A stretch of DNA of 64,000 bases from contig NZ_CP108109.1 in assembly GCF_036199905.1 (NCBI RefSeq), forward strand, positions 5,145,501-5,209,500, written 5' to 3'. The position numbers and the translations under genes are program-made. Positions 17,554 to 27,174 of this stretch are shown one piece after another. The notes below the pieces were generated by a model that made no database searches, was not told where the DNA came from, and saw nothing but the letters and a program-made list of their open reading frames with translations. Each line of letters begins with the position of its first letter. Positions within the stretch are counted from its first letter, which is position 1. This DNA is from Streptomyces sp. NBC_00223. Lineage in GTDB: Bacteria > Actinomycetota > Actinomycetes > Streptomycetales > Streptomycetaceae.

Positions 17554-20500
17554 ATGGCGTTCGGGTTGGGCGCATCGAGACGATGGTCGCAAGGGGTGCG
17601 CCGACGCTGTGTGCGCGCCTCGGTGACCGTGGCGGTGCTGGCGCTCGCGGTGCCGATGGGCATCGCGCAGGCCGCGTCCGCGCAGACCACGACGGCGCAG
17701 TCGGCGAAAGCCGGTCTCGGCCGGCCGGACGTCCCCGACCAGCGGGTGAGCAAGGTCGCCGCGGTCAAGGGGCTGGGCGCCGCCCGGGCGCGGGCCGCCG
17801 TGACCCGGGACGCGGCGGCCAACGCGGCCTCGGCGGCCGAGGCGACGGCCGAGCGCAGGGCCGCCTGGCCGAGGCCGGGCCGGGCCGACGTGCCGCTGAC
17901 CGCGGCGGGGACCGGGACGGCACACGCCGGCGGACTGCCGGTGACGGTGGACGTCCCCGCGGCGACGTCCGGCGGCCGCGCGGCCGCCGGGTCCGCGCGG
18001 GTCGAAGTGCTCGACCAGCAGGCCGCCCAGCGGGCCGGGGTCACCGGCGTACTGCTGACCGCGGGAGCCGAGGAGCCGGGCCGGGCCGAACTGCGGGTCG
18101 ACTACAGCGGCTTCGCCGGCGCGATCGGCGGCGGCTGGGGACAGCGGCTGGGACTGGTCACGCTGCCGCAGTGCGCGCTGACCACCCCGGAGAAGCCCGA
18201 GTGCCGGGTCCAGACCCCGGTGGCCTCGCACAACGACATCGGCGGGCACACCGTCTCCGCGCAGGTCGACCTCCCGCGGGCCGACTCCGGTCTGTCCACC
18301 CAACTGGTCGGCGGTACCGCCGTCCTGGCGCTGACCGCGGCCGCCTCCGGCAGCGGTGAGTCCGCGGCCGGCACGGGCGACTACGCGGCGACTCCGCTGT
18401 CGGAGTCCTCCTCCTGGAACGCGGGCAGCAGCTCGGGCTCGTTCAGCTGGTCGTACGACTTCGGGCTGCCGCCCGCGGCCGCCGGACCCGTACCGGCCCT
18501 GTCGCTCGGCTACGACTCCGGCAGCGTCGACGGCCGCACCGCCACCAGCAACAACCAGGGCACCTCCGTCGGCGAGGGCTTCGACCTCAGCAACTCCTAT
18601 GTCGAGCGCTCCTACGGCGGGTGCGACGACGACGGCCACGACAAGGTGTACGACCTCTGCTGGAAGTACGACAACGCGACGCTGGTGCTCAACGGCAGGG
18701 CGTCCAAGCTGGTCAAGGACGACACCACCGGCGACTGGCACCTCCAGGGCGACGACGCCTCCAAGGTGACCCGCTCCACCGGCGCCGACAACGGTGACGA
18801 CGACGGCGAGTACTGGACGGTGCTGACCGGCGACGGCACCAAGTACGTCTTCGGCCTCAACAAGCTGCCCGGGGCCGGCACCGAGCGCACCAACTCCACC
18901 TGGACCGTACCGGTGTTCGGCGACGACTCCGGCGAGCCCGGCTACTCCTCGGGGAGCACCTTCGCCGACCGCTCGCTGACCCAGGCCTGGCGCTGGAACC
19001 TCGACTACGTCGAGGACATCGACGGCAACGCGGCGACGTACTGGTACACCAAGGAGACCAACTACTACAAGAAGAACAAGGCGACCAAGGCGGACGCCGG
19101 TTACGTCCGCAGCGGCTATCTGAACAAGATCACCTACGGTCTGCGCAAGGACGCCCTCTTCACCGACGACGCCGACGGCAAGGTCACCTTCGCCTACGCC
19201 GAGCGCTGCACCGCCTCCGACTGCTCCAGCCTCACCAAGAGCACCGCGGAGAACTGGCCGGACGTGCCCTTCGACGCCATCTGCGCCAAGGACGACGACG
19301 ACTGCAAGGCACCCGCGCCCTCGTTCTTCTCCCGCAAGCGCCTCACCGGGATCAGCACCTTCTCCTGGAACCAGTCGACGAGCGCCTACGACCCGGTCGA
19401 CACCTGGGCGTTCGTCCAGGAATATCTGGACGGCGGTGACATCGGCGACTCCAGTGACCAGGTGCTGACCCTGAAGTCGATCAAGCGCACCGGCCAGGCC
19501 GGCACGGCGATCACCCTCAACCCGGTGACCTTCACCTACCAGATGCGGCCCAACCGGGTCGACGGCACCGACGACATCCTGCCGCTGACCCGCCCCCGGA
19601 TCTCCACCGTCACCTCGGAGACCGGCGCGATCACCACCGTCACCCTGTCCGCGCCCGAGTGCGTGCGCAGCCAGGTGCTCACCGCGGCCGAGGACACCAA
19701 CACCCGCAACTGCTACCCGCAGTTCTGGCACATCAACGGCGCCCTGGAGTCGTCGGTCGACTGGTTCCACAAGTACCGGGTGCTGGACGTGCTGGTCTCC
19801 GACCCGGCCGGGCAGAACGAGCCGGTCGAGTACACCTACGACTACTCCGGCGCGGCCTGGCACCACAACAACGAACCGATGACCCCCAGCGACGAGCGCA
19901 CCTGGTCGGACTGGCGCGGCTACCGCCAGGTGACCGTCTACAGCGGCTCGGTCGTCGCCGAGCGCAGCAAGACGGTCTCGATCTACCTCCAGGGCATGAA
20001 CGGGGACAAGAAGAAGGACGGCACGACCCGTTCGGTGTCCTTCGCCCCGCTGACGTCCCCCGCGCTGTCGGTCGCGTCCATCACCGACAGCGACGTGTAC
20101 TCGGGACAGTTGCGCGAGCAGGTGACGTACGACGGCTCGACCGCGATCAGCGCGAGCGTCTACGACCCCTGGTCGCACGAGACCGCCCGCCAGTCGGTGA
20201 GCGGCGCCCCCGACGTGGTCGCGCACTTCGTCGGCACCGCCAAGACCACCAGCTACACCTACCGGACCGTGCCGCAGACCTGGCGGTCGCGGAGCGTCGC
20301 CACCACCTTCGACAGCTACGGGATGCCCGTCACCGTCGACGACTCCGGTGACAACGCCGTGAGCGGGGACGAGACCTGTGCCCGCACCTGGTACGCCCGC
20401 AACGACGCGGTCGGCCTCACGAGTCTGGTCTCCCGCACCCGTTCGGTGGCCAAGCCCTGCTCCACGGCCGAGGCGTCGCTGAACCTGCCGGCGAACACGG

Positions 20501-23500
20501 ACACACGCGGCGACGTGCTCTCCGACACCGGCGTCGTCTACGACAACGCGCAGGCCACCGCCTGGACCGCGAACCAGACGCCGACCAAGGGCCGGACCAC
20601 CTGGAGCGGCCGGGCCACCGGCTACCCGGCGCACGCCGACACGAGCGGCGAGCGGCCGCCGACGGGCTGGCAGACCAGCAGCACGATGGGCTACGACGTC
20701 CTCGGCCGGCTGACCAGCACCACGGACGCGGCGGGCAACACCACGGGCGCCACGTACACCCCGCTCACCTCGGGTCCGGTGACCAAGCTGGTCACCACCG
20801 ACGCCAAGGGCTTCAAGACCACCGACTTCATCGACCCCCGCCGCGGACTGGCGCTGCGCTCGTACGACGCCAACCTGCAGAAGACCGAGACGCAGTACGA
20901 CGCGCTCGGCCGGCTGCTCTCGGTCTGGGAGCCGAACCGCGACAGCGGCGCGGGGCAGAGCCCCAATCTGAAGTTCGCCTACCACCTCTCCAACGACAAG
21001 CCGTCGTGGATCTCCTCGGCGAAGCTCAAGGCCGACGGCACCACGTACAACACGACCTATGTGATCTACGACGCGCTCCAGCGTCCCCTCCAGACCCAGT
21101 CCGCGACCCCGCTGGGCGGCCGGCTGCTGACCGACACCCGCTATGACTCGCGCGGCAACAGCTACGAGACCTTCGCCGACATCTTCGACAGCACGACCGC
21201 GCCGAACGGCACCTACACCCGGGCCGAGTTCGGTGAGGCGCCCAGCCAGATGGAGACGACGTTCGACGGCGCCGGACGGGAGACCAGCAGCTCGCTGTAC
21301 GTGTACGGGGTGAAGAAGTACACCACCACCAGCACGTACACCGGTGACTCCACGGCCACCACCGCGCTGGACGGCGGTACGGCCAAGCGCTCGATCACCG
21401 ACGGGCTCGGCCGGGTCGTCGAGACCCGCGACTACAACGGCACCAGCCCCGCCGACGCCCAGTACGGCGGTGGTGTCGGCGCCTCCTACTCCTCGGTGAA
21501 GACCGAGTACGGCCTCGACGGCAAGCCCAGCCGGGTGACCGGTCCCGACGGCTCGCGGTGGACCTACGCCTACGACCTGTTCGGCCGCCAGGTCAGCACC
21601 GGCGACCCCGACAAGGGCACCACCGTCACCGGCTTCAACGGGCTGGACCAGGCGATCAGCACGACGGACTCGCGCGGCCGCACGGTCCTGACCGCGTACG
21701 ACGTGCTGGGCCGGATCACCGGCACCTGGAACGGGTCGAAGACCGACGCCAACCAGCTCACCGCCGACACCTACGACAGCGTCCTCAAGGGGCAGCTGAC
21801 GTCGGCGGTCCGCTACATCGGCGGCAAGAACGGCAAGGCGTACGGCAAGACGGTCACCGCCTACGACAACATGTCCAACCCGGTCGAGACGCAGATCACG
21901 CTGCCCGCCGACGACCCGCTGGTCACCGCGGGTTCGCCCGCCACCTTGACGTTCTCCAGCTACTACGGCATCGACGGCACGCTGAAGAACACCACGGAAC
22001 CGGCGCTGGGCGGACTGCCGTCCGAGACCGTCAACTACGGCCGCAACGGCTTCGGCGCGGTCACCACGGTCAGCGGCGCCACCGGCTATCTGCTGGCCAC
22101 CGACTACTCCGCGCTGGGCCAGGTCAACCAGCTGACGCTGGGCATGAGCGCCTCGGCCAACAAGAACACGTACATCACCAACACCTTCGAGGAGGGCACC
22201 GGCCGGCAGACCCGCAGCCTGGTCACCGACCAGACCCAGCCCTACGCGCTCCAGGACCTGAACTACGGCTTCGACAAGGCGGGCAACGTCACGTCGATCA
22301 CCGACACCAGCACCCTGGGCGGCACGGAGAGCGCCGAGACACAGTGCTACGGCTACGACGGCCAGCGCCGGCTGACCGAGGCATGGACACCCTCGTCCCA
22401 GAACTGCGGCACCGCCCGCAGCGCCTCCGCACTGGCCGGACCGGCCCCGTACTGGACCGGCTACACCTACGACACGGCAGGTCAGCGTGCCACCGAGACC
22501 GAGCACAAGGTCACCGGCGACATTCTGACGTCCTACTGCTACCAGGGCGGCCAGCCGCACACCCTCAGCGGCACCCGGCCCGGCGCAGGCGGCTGCGACA
22601 CCCCGGCCACCGGCTACGTCTACGACTCGACCGGCAACACCACCCAGCGGCCGGGCGACACCGGGACCCAGAACCTCCAGTGGTCCCCGGAGGGTTACCT
22701 CAGCCAGATCACCGAGAGCGGCCGGTCGACGGACTACGTCTACGACGCCGCGGGCGGTCTGCTCGTGCGCAGCACCAGCGACGGCGAGCGGATCCTCTAC
22801 GCCGGAGCGACCGAACTGCATCTGCGCGCCAACGGGACCACCTGGGCCCAGCGCTACTACGGCAACGGCACCGCCACCCTGGCCGTCCGCACCAACGAGT
22901 CGGGCAGCCAGCAGCTGTACTTCCTGACCGGGGACCAGCACGGCACCTCCACGGTGGCCGTGAAGTCCGACACCCAGGCGTTCGTCAAGCGCTTCCAGTC
23001 GCCTTTCGGCCAGACCATCTCCGCCGGTTCCACCGGCGACTGGCCGGACGACAAGTCCTTCCTCGGCGCACCCGAGGACACCGGGACCGGGCTCACCCAG
23101 ATCGGGGCACGCCAGTACGACCCGGACACCGGTCAGTTCATCAGCGTCGACCCCGTGCTCGACGCCGACCACGACCAGACCATGAACGGCTACTCGTACG
23201 CGGGCAACAACCCCACCACGTACAGCGACCCCTCCGGACGCCAGTTGGAGGAATGCGCGACCGGCAAGATCAAGTGCGTCGGCGGAATGCCGGTGACCAC
23301 CGGGAGCCAGGGCGCGCCCTGCCCGAGCCTGAACAATCCGCAGTGTCCCGAATACCGCGGCGGCAGCGGCAAGGGCGGAGGCGGCGGTTCATCGGGTGGC
23401 GGCAGCAAGGGCGGCGGTATGTGCCCGAGTCTGATCAACCCCAATTGCCCCGAATACCGCGGCGGCGGCGGTGGCGGCGGCGTGAAGGCCGGGGCGTGCC

Positions 23501-24168
23501 CGAGCCTGACGAACCCCAATTGCCCGGAATACAACAGCGCCCAGGGTGCGGGTAAGCACGACAACGCGCTCAAGGACGTCCTTTCCCACTGGACATCGTC
23601 CACCGGATGCGCCGACGAAGGATTCGGCGGACGGGTCTGCGCGGCACTGAACGGAATTCTGGCCGGCGGCGGGACCATGGCGAACGCCCCGCCGGATCTC
23701 GCCAAACGCTGGAGCGCCATCATCAGCGTCTTCAACAATCCCAACGCCGACGCGGCGGAACTCGAAGAAGCGATCAAGGGACTGGCCAATTTCCTCAAGA
23801 CCCCCGCGGCCCTGAAAATGGCGTCGATGGTCGCGGGCGACAAGGTCCAGATCCAGAACGCGCGATTCGGCGCGGAACTGCCGGGACTCACCCGATATCT
23901 CAAGGTGGCGAACGGCATCGGACTCGGACTCACCGCCTGGTCGAACTACCAGGCCACGAATGGAAATGTGGCCGAGACAGCGGTGACCACCGGCGCCGAC
24001 ATGGGCATGATCTGGGCCAGCGCGCTGATAGGCGCGGAGATCGGCACCGCCATTCCTGTGCCCATCGTGGGTACGGCAGTGGGGGTTACGGTGGGAGCCG
24101 TTGCTGGTATCATCACGACCAGCATCACCAACAACGCGATAGACAAGGTCTGGCACAAATGGTTCTGA
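17554..24168 (+). CDS. Secreted RHS/YD-repeat protein with C-terminal candidate toxin domain
   Basis: 2204 residues. A signal peptide (SVTVAVLALAVPMGIAQAASA) precedes a long beta-rich shell with many YD repeats (GYDVLGRLTSTTDAAGNTTG, YDALGRLLSVWEP, YDLFGRQVSTGDPDKG). The RHS core (LTQIGARQYDPDTGQFISVD then SYAGNNPTTYSDPSGRQ, about residues 1847-1898) marks where RHS proteins usually cleave. The last ~305 residues are different: three CPSLxNPxCPEY units in Gly-rich linkers (near 1922, 1956 and 1982), then a helical part, and a hydrophobic Gly/Ala end (IGAEIGTAIPVPIVGTAVGV). This end recalls glycine-zipper pore-forming domains; that role is inferred. From about 23,560 the codons become visibly richer in A/T, a sign of separate acquisition. 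Confidence 0.9.
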   Translation: MAFGLGASRRWSQGVRRRCVRASVTVAVLALAVPMGIAQAASAQTTTAQSAKAGLGRPDVPDQRVSKVAAVKGLGAARARAAVTRDAAANAASAAEATAERRAAWPRPGRADVPLTAAGTGTAHAGGLPVTVDVPAATSGGRAAAGSARVEVLDQQAAQRAGVTGVLLTAGAEEPGRAELRVDYSGFAGAIGGGWGQRLGLVTLPQCALTTPEKPECRVQTPVASHNDIGGHTVSAQVDLPRADSGLSTQLVGGTAVLALTAAASGSGESAAGTGDYAATPLSESSSWNAGSSSGSFSWSYDFGLPPAAAGPVPALSLGYDSGSVDGRTATSNNQGTSVGEGFDLSNSYVERSYGGCDDDGHDKVYDLCWKYDNATLVLNGRASKLVKDDTTGDWHLQGDDASKVTRSTGADNGDDDGEYWTVLTGDGTKYVFGLNKLPGAGTERTNSTWTVPVFGDDSGEPGYSSGSTFADRSLTQAWRWNLDYVEDIDGNAATYWYTKETNYYKKNKATKADAGYVRSGYLNKITYGLRKDALFTDDADGKVTFAYAERCTASDCSSLTKSTAENWPDVPFDAICAKDDDDCKAPAPSFFSRKRLTGISTFSWNQSTSAYDPVDTWAFVQEYLDGGDIGDSSDQVLTLKSIKRTGQAGTAITLNPVTFTYQMRPNRVDGTDDILPLTRPRISTVTSETGAITTVTLSAPECVRSQVLTAAEDTNTRNCYPQFWHINGALESSVDWFHKYRVLDVLVSDPAGQNEPVEYTYDYSGAAWHHNNEPMTPSDERTWSDWRGYRQVTVYSGSVVAERSKTVSIYLQGMNGDKKKDGTTRSVSFAPLTSPALSVASITDSDVYSGQLREQVTYDGSTAISASVYDPWSHETARQSVSGAPDVVAHFVGTAKTTSYTYRTVPQTWRSRSVATTFDSYGMPVTVDDSGDNAVSGDETCARTWYARNDAVGLTSLVSRTRSVAKPCSTAEASLNLPANTDTRGDVLSDTGVVYDNAQATAWTANQTPTKGRTTWSGRATGYPAHADTSGERPPTGWQTSSTMGYDVLGRLTSTTDAAGNTTGATYTPLTSGPVTKLVTTDAKGFKTTDFIDPRRGLALRSYDANLQKTETQYDALGRLLSVWEPNRDSGAGQSPNLKFAYHLSNDKPSWISSAKLKADGTTYNTTYVIYDALQRPLQTQSATPLGGRLLTDTRYDSRGNSYETFADIFDSTTAPNGTYTRAEFGEAPSQMETTFDGAGRETSSSLYVYGVKKYTTTSTYTGDSTATTALDGGTAKRSITDGLGRVVETRDYNGTSPADAQYGGGVGASYSSVKTEYGLDGKPSRVTGPDGSRWTYAYDLFGRQVSTGDPDKGTTVTGFNGLDQAISTTDSRGRTVLTAYDVLGRITGTWNGSKTDANQLTADTYDSVLKGQLTSAVRYIGGKNGKAYGKTVTAYDNMSNPVETQITLPADDPLVTAGSPATLTFSSYYGIDGTLKNTTEPALGGLPSETVNYGRNGFGAVTTVSGATGYLLATDYSALGQVNQLTLGMSASANKNTYITNTFEEGTGRQTRSLVTDQTQPYALQDLNYGFDKAGNVTSITDTSTLGGTESAETQCYGYDGQRRLTEAWTPSSQNCGTARSASALAGPAPYWTGYTYDTAGQRATETEHKVTGDILTSYCYQGGQPHTLSGTRPGAGGCDTPATGYVYDSTGNTTQRPGDTGTQNLQWSPEGYLSQITESGRSTDYVYDAAGGLLVRSTSDGERILYAGATELHLRANGTTWAQRYYGNGTATLAVRTNESGSQQLYFLTGDQHGTSTVAVKSDTQAFVKRFQSPFGQTISAGSTGDWPDDKSFLGAPEDTGTGLTQIGARQYDPDTGQFISVDPVLDADHDQTMNGYSYAGNNPTTYSDPSGRQLEECATGKIKCVGGMPVTTGSQGAPCPSLNNPQCPEYRGGSGKGGGGGSSGGGSKGGGMCPSLINPNCPEYRGGGGGGGVKAGACPSLTNPNCPEYNSAQGAGKHDNALKDVLSHWTSSTGCADEGFGGRVCAALNGILAGGGTMANAPPDLAKRWSAIISVFNNPNADAAELEEAIKGLANFLKTPAALKMASMVAGDKVQIQNARFGAELPGLTRYLKVANGIGLGLTAWSNYQATNGNVAETAVTTGADMGMIWASALIGAEIGTAIPVPIVGTAVGVTVGAVAGIITTSITNNAIDKVWHKWF

Positions 24169-24224
24169 CCTGAGTTGATCCGCCCGGCCGGTGATGAATA
24201 TCGCGACGAGACGGGAATGATCAG

Positions 24225-24656
24225 ATGGCTCTGCTGGCAGCCGGACTGATATCTCTCGCCGTCGCGATATTCCACGGGGTGTACGTACTGCGAAAGCTGT
24301 GGAACGACCCCCGGTACGCCGACAAGATGGTGATCTCGTTCTCGCGTCTCCCGTACAGCCCCGCGGTCCATCGCGGGGCTGTACGGGCTTCGCTGCTGCT
24401 GACCGCGATGGCGGCGACCATCAGCGTGTTCTTCTTCGCCGCGGCCGTTTCCGATCTCCAGGGAAACGAGGGCCGCGACGCCGGCAGCCTGGTGGCGCTG
24501 ATCGCGCTCTTCCTCTTTCTGGCCTGCTTCGCCACGCATCTGTCGATCATCTGGTTCAACTTCCCCCGGCAGCTGGCGCTTCCGAGCATGCGGGAGGACA
24601 CCGGAATGGTGATCGCCGCCTTCCGCCGCCGCTTCTCCTCCGCCAAGGGCCGCTGA
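24225..24656 (+). CDS. Small three-helix membrane protein, candidate immunity protein to the RHS C-terminal domain
   Basis: This 143-residue protein lies 56 bases after the RHS gene on the same strand. Three membrane segments are visible: ALLAAGLISLAVAIFHGVYV (2-21), ASLLLTAMAATISVFFFAAA (about 55-74) and SLVALIALFLFLACFATHLS (about 88-107). The short positively charged C-terminus (FRRRFSSAKGR) should be cytoplasmic. Position and membrane topology fit an immunity protein against a pore-forming toxin tip, but this is inference; no family is recognised. A perfect 15-bp inverted repeat lies inside the coding region. Confidence 0.75.
   Translation: MALLAAGLISLAVAIFHGVYVLRKLWNDPRYADKMVISFSRLPYSPAVHRGAVRASLLLTAMAATISVFFFAAAVSDLQGNEGRDAGSLVALIALFLFLACFATHLSIIWFNFPRQLALPSMREDTGMVIAAFRRRFSSAKGR
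24351..24386. repeat. Perfect 15-bp inverted repeat inside the candidate immunity gene
   Basis: CCGTACAGCCCCGCG (24351-24365), a 6-base loop GTCCAT, then CGCGGGGCTGTACGG (24372-24386). It encodes part of the segment PYSPAVHRGAVRA between the first and second membrane helices. It could form a very stable RNA hairpin within the message. Confidence 0.9.
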
Positions 24657-24702
24657 CCGCACGCCGATCGGGCGGTGTGACGGTATCGCGCCGGACGGCC
24701 GC

Positions 24703-25479
24703 TCAGCGTTTGGGATCGTAACGGCGGCCCGCGCCCGTGGAGACGGCCCCGAAAAGCCCGGACGGCACATGCCGGGCAAAGGCGACGGCCACCTTGTACC
24801 GCACGTCGGGGACGCTGACCACCCGGCCCCGGGCGAGATCGCGGAGCGCCGCGGCCACCACCTTGTCGGCGTCGAGCCAGGCCCACGACGGCAGCCGCTC
24901 GGCGTCCATTCCGGCCCGCTGATGGAATTCGGTCCGCACAAAGCCCGGGCACAGGGCGAGAAAACGGATACCGCTGCCGCGCAGCTCCAGGGCGACGCCC
25001 TCGGTGAACCGTACGACCCACGCCTTGCTCGCGGAGTAGGTCCCGCGCGGCATGAAGGCGGCGACCGAGGCCACATTGATCACGAAGCCGCGGCCGCGCT
25101 CCCGCATCCCCTCGGCCGCCGCGGTGGTCAGCCGCAGCACCGCCTCGCAGTGCACCCTCAGCATCGCCAGATCCTCGCCCACCGGGGCGTCGAGGAACCG
25201 TCCCCGGTTGCCGAACCCGGCGTTGTTGACCAGCACGTCCACCGGGCGGCCGACGTCCCGCAGCCGTGCCTCGACCGCCGCGATGCCCTCCTCCGTCGCG
25301 AGGTCGGCGGGCAGCACCTCCACCTCGACCCCGTACGTCTCGCGCAGGTCCGCCGCGGAGTCGGCCAGCCGCTGTTCGTCCCGCGCGACCAGGACGAGCC
25401 CGTGCCCGTCGGCCGCCAACCGCCGTACGAACGCCGCGCCGAGCCCCGCGGTCGCCCCCGTCACCAGTGAAGTCGTCAT
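24703..25479 (-). CDS. Short-chain dehydrogenase/reductase (SDR) family oxidoreductase
   Basis: 258 residues with the classical SDR layout: LVTGATAGLGAAFVRRLA (T-G-x-x-x-G-x-G cofactor loop), DVLVNNAGFGNRG, INVASVAAFMPRGTYSASKA with the active-site Ser and Y-x-x-x-K, and ALCPGFVRTEF. An Arg after the second strand (VARDEQR) favours NADP(H). The C-terminal segment WLDADKVVAAALRDLARGRV resembles DltE/YqjQ-type SDRs. The substrate is unknown. It stands alone between the RHS region and the MOSC gene. Confidence 0.92.
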   Translation of the reverse strand: MTTSLVTGATAGLGAAFVRRLAADGHGLVLVARDEQRLADSAADLRETYGVEVEVLPADLATEEGIAAVEARLRDVGRPVDVLVNNAGFGNRGRFLDAPVGEDLAMLRVHCEAVLRLTTAAAEGMRERGRGFVINVASVAAFMPRGTYSASKAWVVRFTEGVALELRGSGIRFLALCPGFVRTEFHQRAGMDAERLPSWAWLDADKVVAAALRDLARGRVVSVPDVRYKVAVAFARHVPSGLFGAVSTGAGRRYDPKR

Positions 25480-25519
25480 GGGGGAACCCTAGGCGGCCGT
25501 GGGGGACGCCCGGGCGCGG

Positions 25520-26185
25520 CTACCGCCTCGCCAGCCGCGCGCGGATCGCCTCCGCGTACGAGACGTTGAGCGCGTCCTTGGCCGCCATCGCCCGCGGCAG
25601 CAGCTCCGGCTGTGTCGTCATCGCCCGGAACAGGAAGCCGACCGTCACCTCGTGGGCGGGCCTGGCGATCACCTCGATGGGGTCGCCTGCGGCGATCTCC
25701 CCGGGGACGAGCACCCGGAAGAAGGGCCCGGGAACAGCGGCCTGGGTGAAGCGCTTCACCCAGCCCTTCTGGTCCAGCCACCCGGCGAAGGTCCGGCACG
25801 GGATCCGCCCCGAGGTCACCTCCAGCACGACCGTCCGGCCGATCCGCCAACGCTCGCCGACCAGCGCGGAGTTGACGTCGATGCCGGTCGTGGTCAGATT
25901 CTCGCCGAAGGAGCCGGGGGTGAGGTCGCGGCCCAACTCCTTCTCCCAGCGGTCCAGATCCTCACGGGCGTAGGCGTACACGGCCTGGTCGTCGCCGCCG
26001 TGGAAGCGCAGATCGCACACCGCGTCCCCGGCCACCCCGCTGCCGGCCTGTCCGGCGGGCCCGGGCGCGGCCACGGACACCGCCCCGGCGACCGGCCGTT
26101 TGTCGATCCCGGTGACGCCCCCGGCCGAGTCGGTGTAGGGCACGGCGAGCGGGCGGGACACATTCACGGACAGCACTCGGGCCAT
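25520..26185 (-). CDS. MOSC domain-containing protein (YiiM-like)
   Basis: 221 residues. DLRFHGGDDQAVYAYAREDL, PGSFGENLTTTGID and VTSGRIPCRTFAGWLDQKGW carry the YiiM-type MOSC signature; the conserved Cys is in R-I-P-C-R. VKRFTQAAVPGPFFRVLVPGEI and GDPIEVIARPAHEVTVGFLF are the C-terminal 3-alpha region. MOSC proteins bind molybdenum cofactor and act in reductive detoxification of N-hydroxylated compounds. The partner reductase is not adjacent. Confidence 0.9.
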   Translation of the reverse strand: MARVLSVNVSRPLAVPYTDSAGGVTGIDKRPVAGAVSVAAPGPAGQAGSGVAGDAVCDLRFHGGDDQAVYAYAREDLDRWEKELGRDLTPGSFGENLTTTGIDVNSALVGERWRIGRTVVLEVTSGRIPCRTFAGWLDQKGWVKRFTQAAVPGPFFRVLVPGEIAAGDPIEVIARPAHEVTVGFLFRAMTTQPELLPRAMAAKDALNVSYAEAIRARLARR

Positions 26186-26348
26186 GGGCCAACCCTAAGC
26201 GGTGCCACGGGCCGGCCGCCCGCGAACGGCCGGGCCTCGCCGGGAAGTCGAAGGAGCCGGGCGCCGGATCGCGGGTCGACCCGCCCTCCCGGCGGTCATG
26301 GGCGCGGGCACCTTCGTGGTGGTGGGCACAGTGGTGGGCCTCTGTCCC

Positions 26349-27113
26349 TCAGCCCTCGCGGAGGTACGGCGTGGTCACGCTGAGCGGAACGAATCCCAGC
26401 CGCTCCAGGATCGGGCGGCTCTGGTCGGAGGCGTCCACCTGGAGGTAGGGGAAGCCGTGTTCGGCGGCGAGCCGGGCCCGGTGGGCGACCAGCGCGCGGT
26501 AAATTCCGCGCCCCCGCCACTCCTTGAGGGTGCCGCCGCCCCACAGGCTCGCGAAGTCCGTACCCGGGTGGAGTTCCATGCGCGCCCCGCACACCGGCAC
26601 GTCACCGGCCATCGCCACGGTCATCAGCACGGTGTCGGCGCGCTCGGCGAGATCGTCGAGCAGCCGCGCGCGCAGATGGTCCGCGCTCGCGCCGAACGCC
26701 TGCTCATGGACGGCCGCCAGCAGATCGACACCGGCCGGGTCCGTGACCGCCTCCAGCCGTACGCCCTCCGGCGGCGCCGCATCCCGGGCCAGCTCGGCGA
26801 CCTCTGCGACCATCAGCGTCTCCGGGGGGTCCGGTACGAAGCCGGCCGCGCGCAGGCGGTCACCGAGGTCGGCGGGGCGGTCGTGGGAGTACAGCTTCCA
26901 CTCGTACTCCGGGCCGGCGCCCTCGGGGGAGGCGAGCCAGGCCAGCTCGGCGGCGATCGCGGCGTCGGCGCTGTCCTCGTCGAGCCGCGACCAGGTGACG
27001 GTGGCCCAACCGTCGGGGCCGCCGCCCGTCTCCCGCCCGACGGTCGTCCCGGCGGGGAAGGCGGCGCGGCGCATCTGGGCGTCGAAAAGGGCGAGGGTAC
27101 GAACGGGGTCCAT
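26349..27113 (-). CDS. GNAT family N-acetyltransferase
   Basis: 254 residues. The N-terminal half (MDPVRTLALFDAQMRRAAFP, EYEWKLYSHDRPADLGDRLRA) is a degenerate GNAT-like part; the C-terminal half has VLMTVAMAGDVPVCGARMEL, LWGGGTLKEWRGRGIYRALV (acetyl-CoA loop R-G-R-G-I/Y) and YLQVDASDQSRPILERLGFV. The tandem arrangement is usual in Streptomyces GNATs of unknown substrate. No operon partner is evident. Confidence 0.88.
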   Translation of the reverse strand: MDPVRTLALFDAQMRRAAFPAGTTVGRETGGGPDGWATVTWSRLDEDSADAAIAAELAWLASPEGAGPEYEWKLYSHDRPADLGDRLRAAGFVPDPPETLMVAEVAELARDAAPPEGVRLEAVTDPAGVDLLAAVHEQAFGASADHLRARLLDDLAERADTVLMTVAMAGDVPVCGARMELHPGTDFASLWGGGTLKEWRGRGIYRALVAHRARLAAEHGFPYLQVDASDQSRPILERLGFVPLSVTTPYLREG

Positions 27114-27174
27114 CCCGGCATCCCATCACGCCGGGCCCGTCCGCCCAACGCGTTTTCCCCGCCCGCGCGGGGGC

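Noticed and set aside
17548-23172. 1874-codon minus-strand ORF antisense to the RHS gene
   Set aside because: Long antisense frames are normal in this codon bias; translation is low-complexity and has no ribosome site or domain, while the plus-strand frame is a clear RHS protein.
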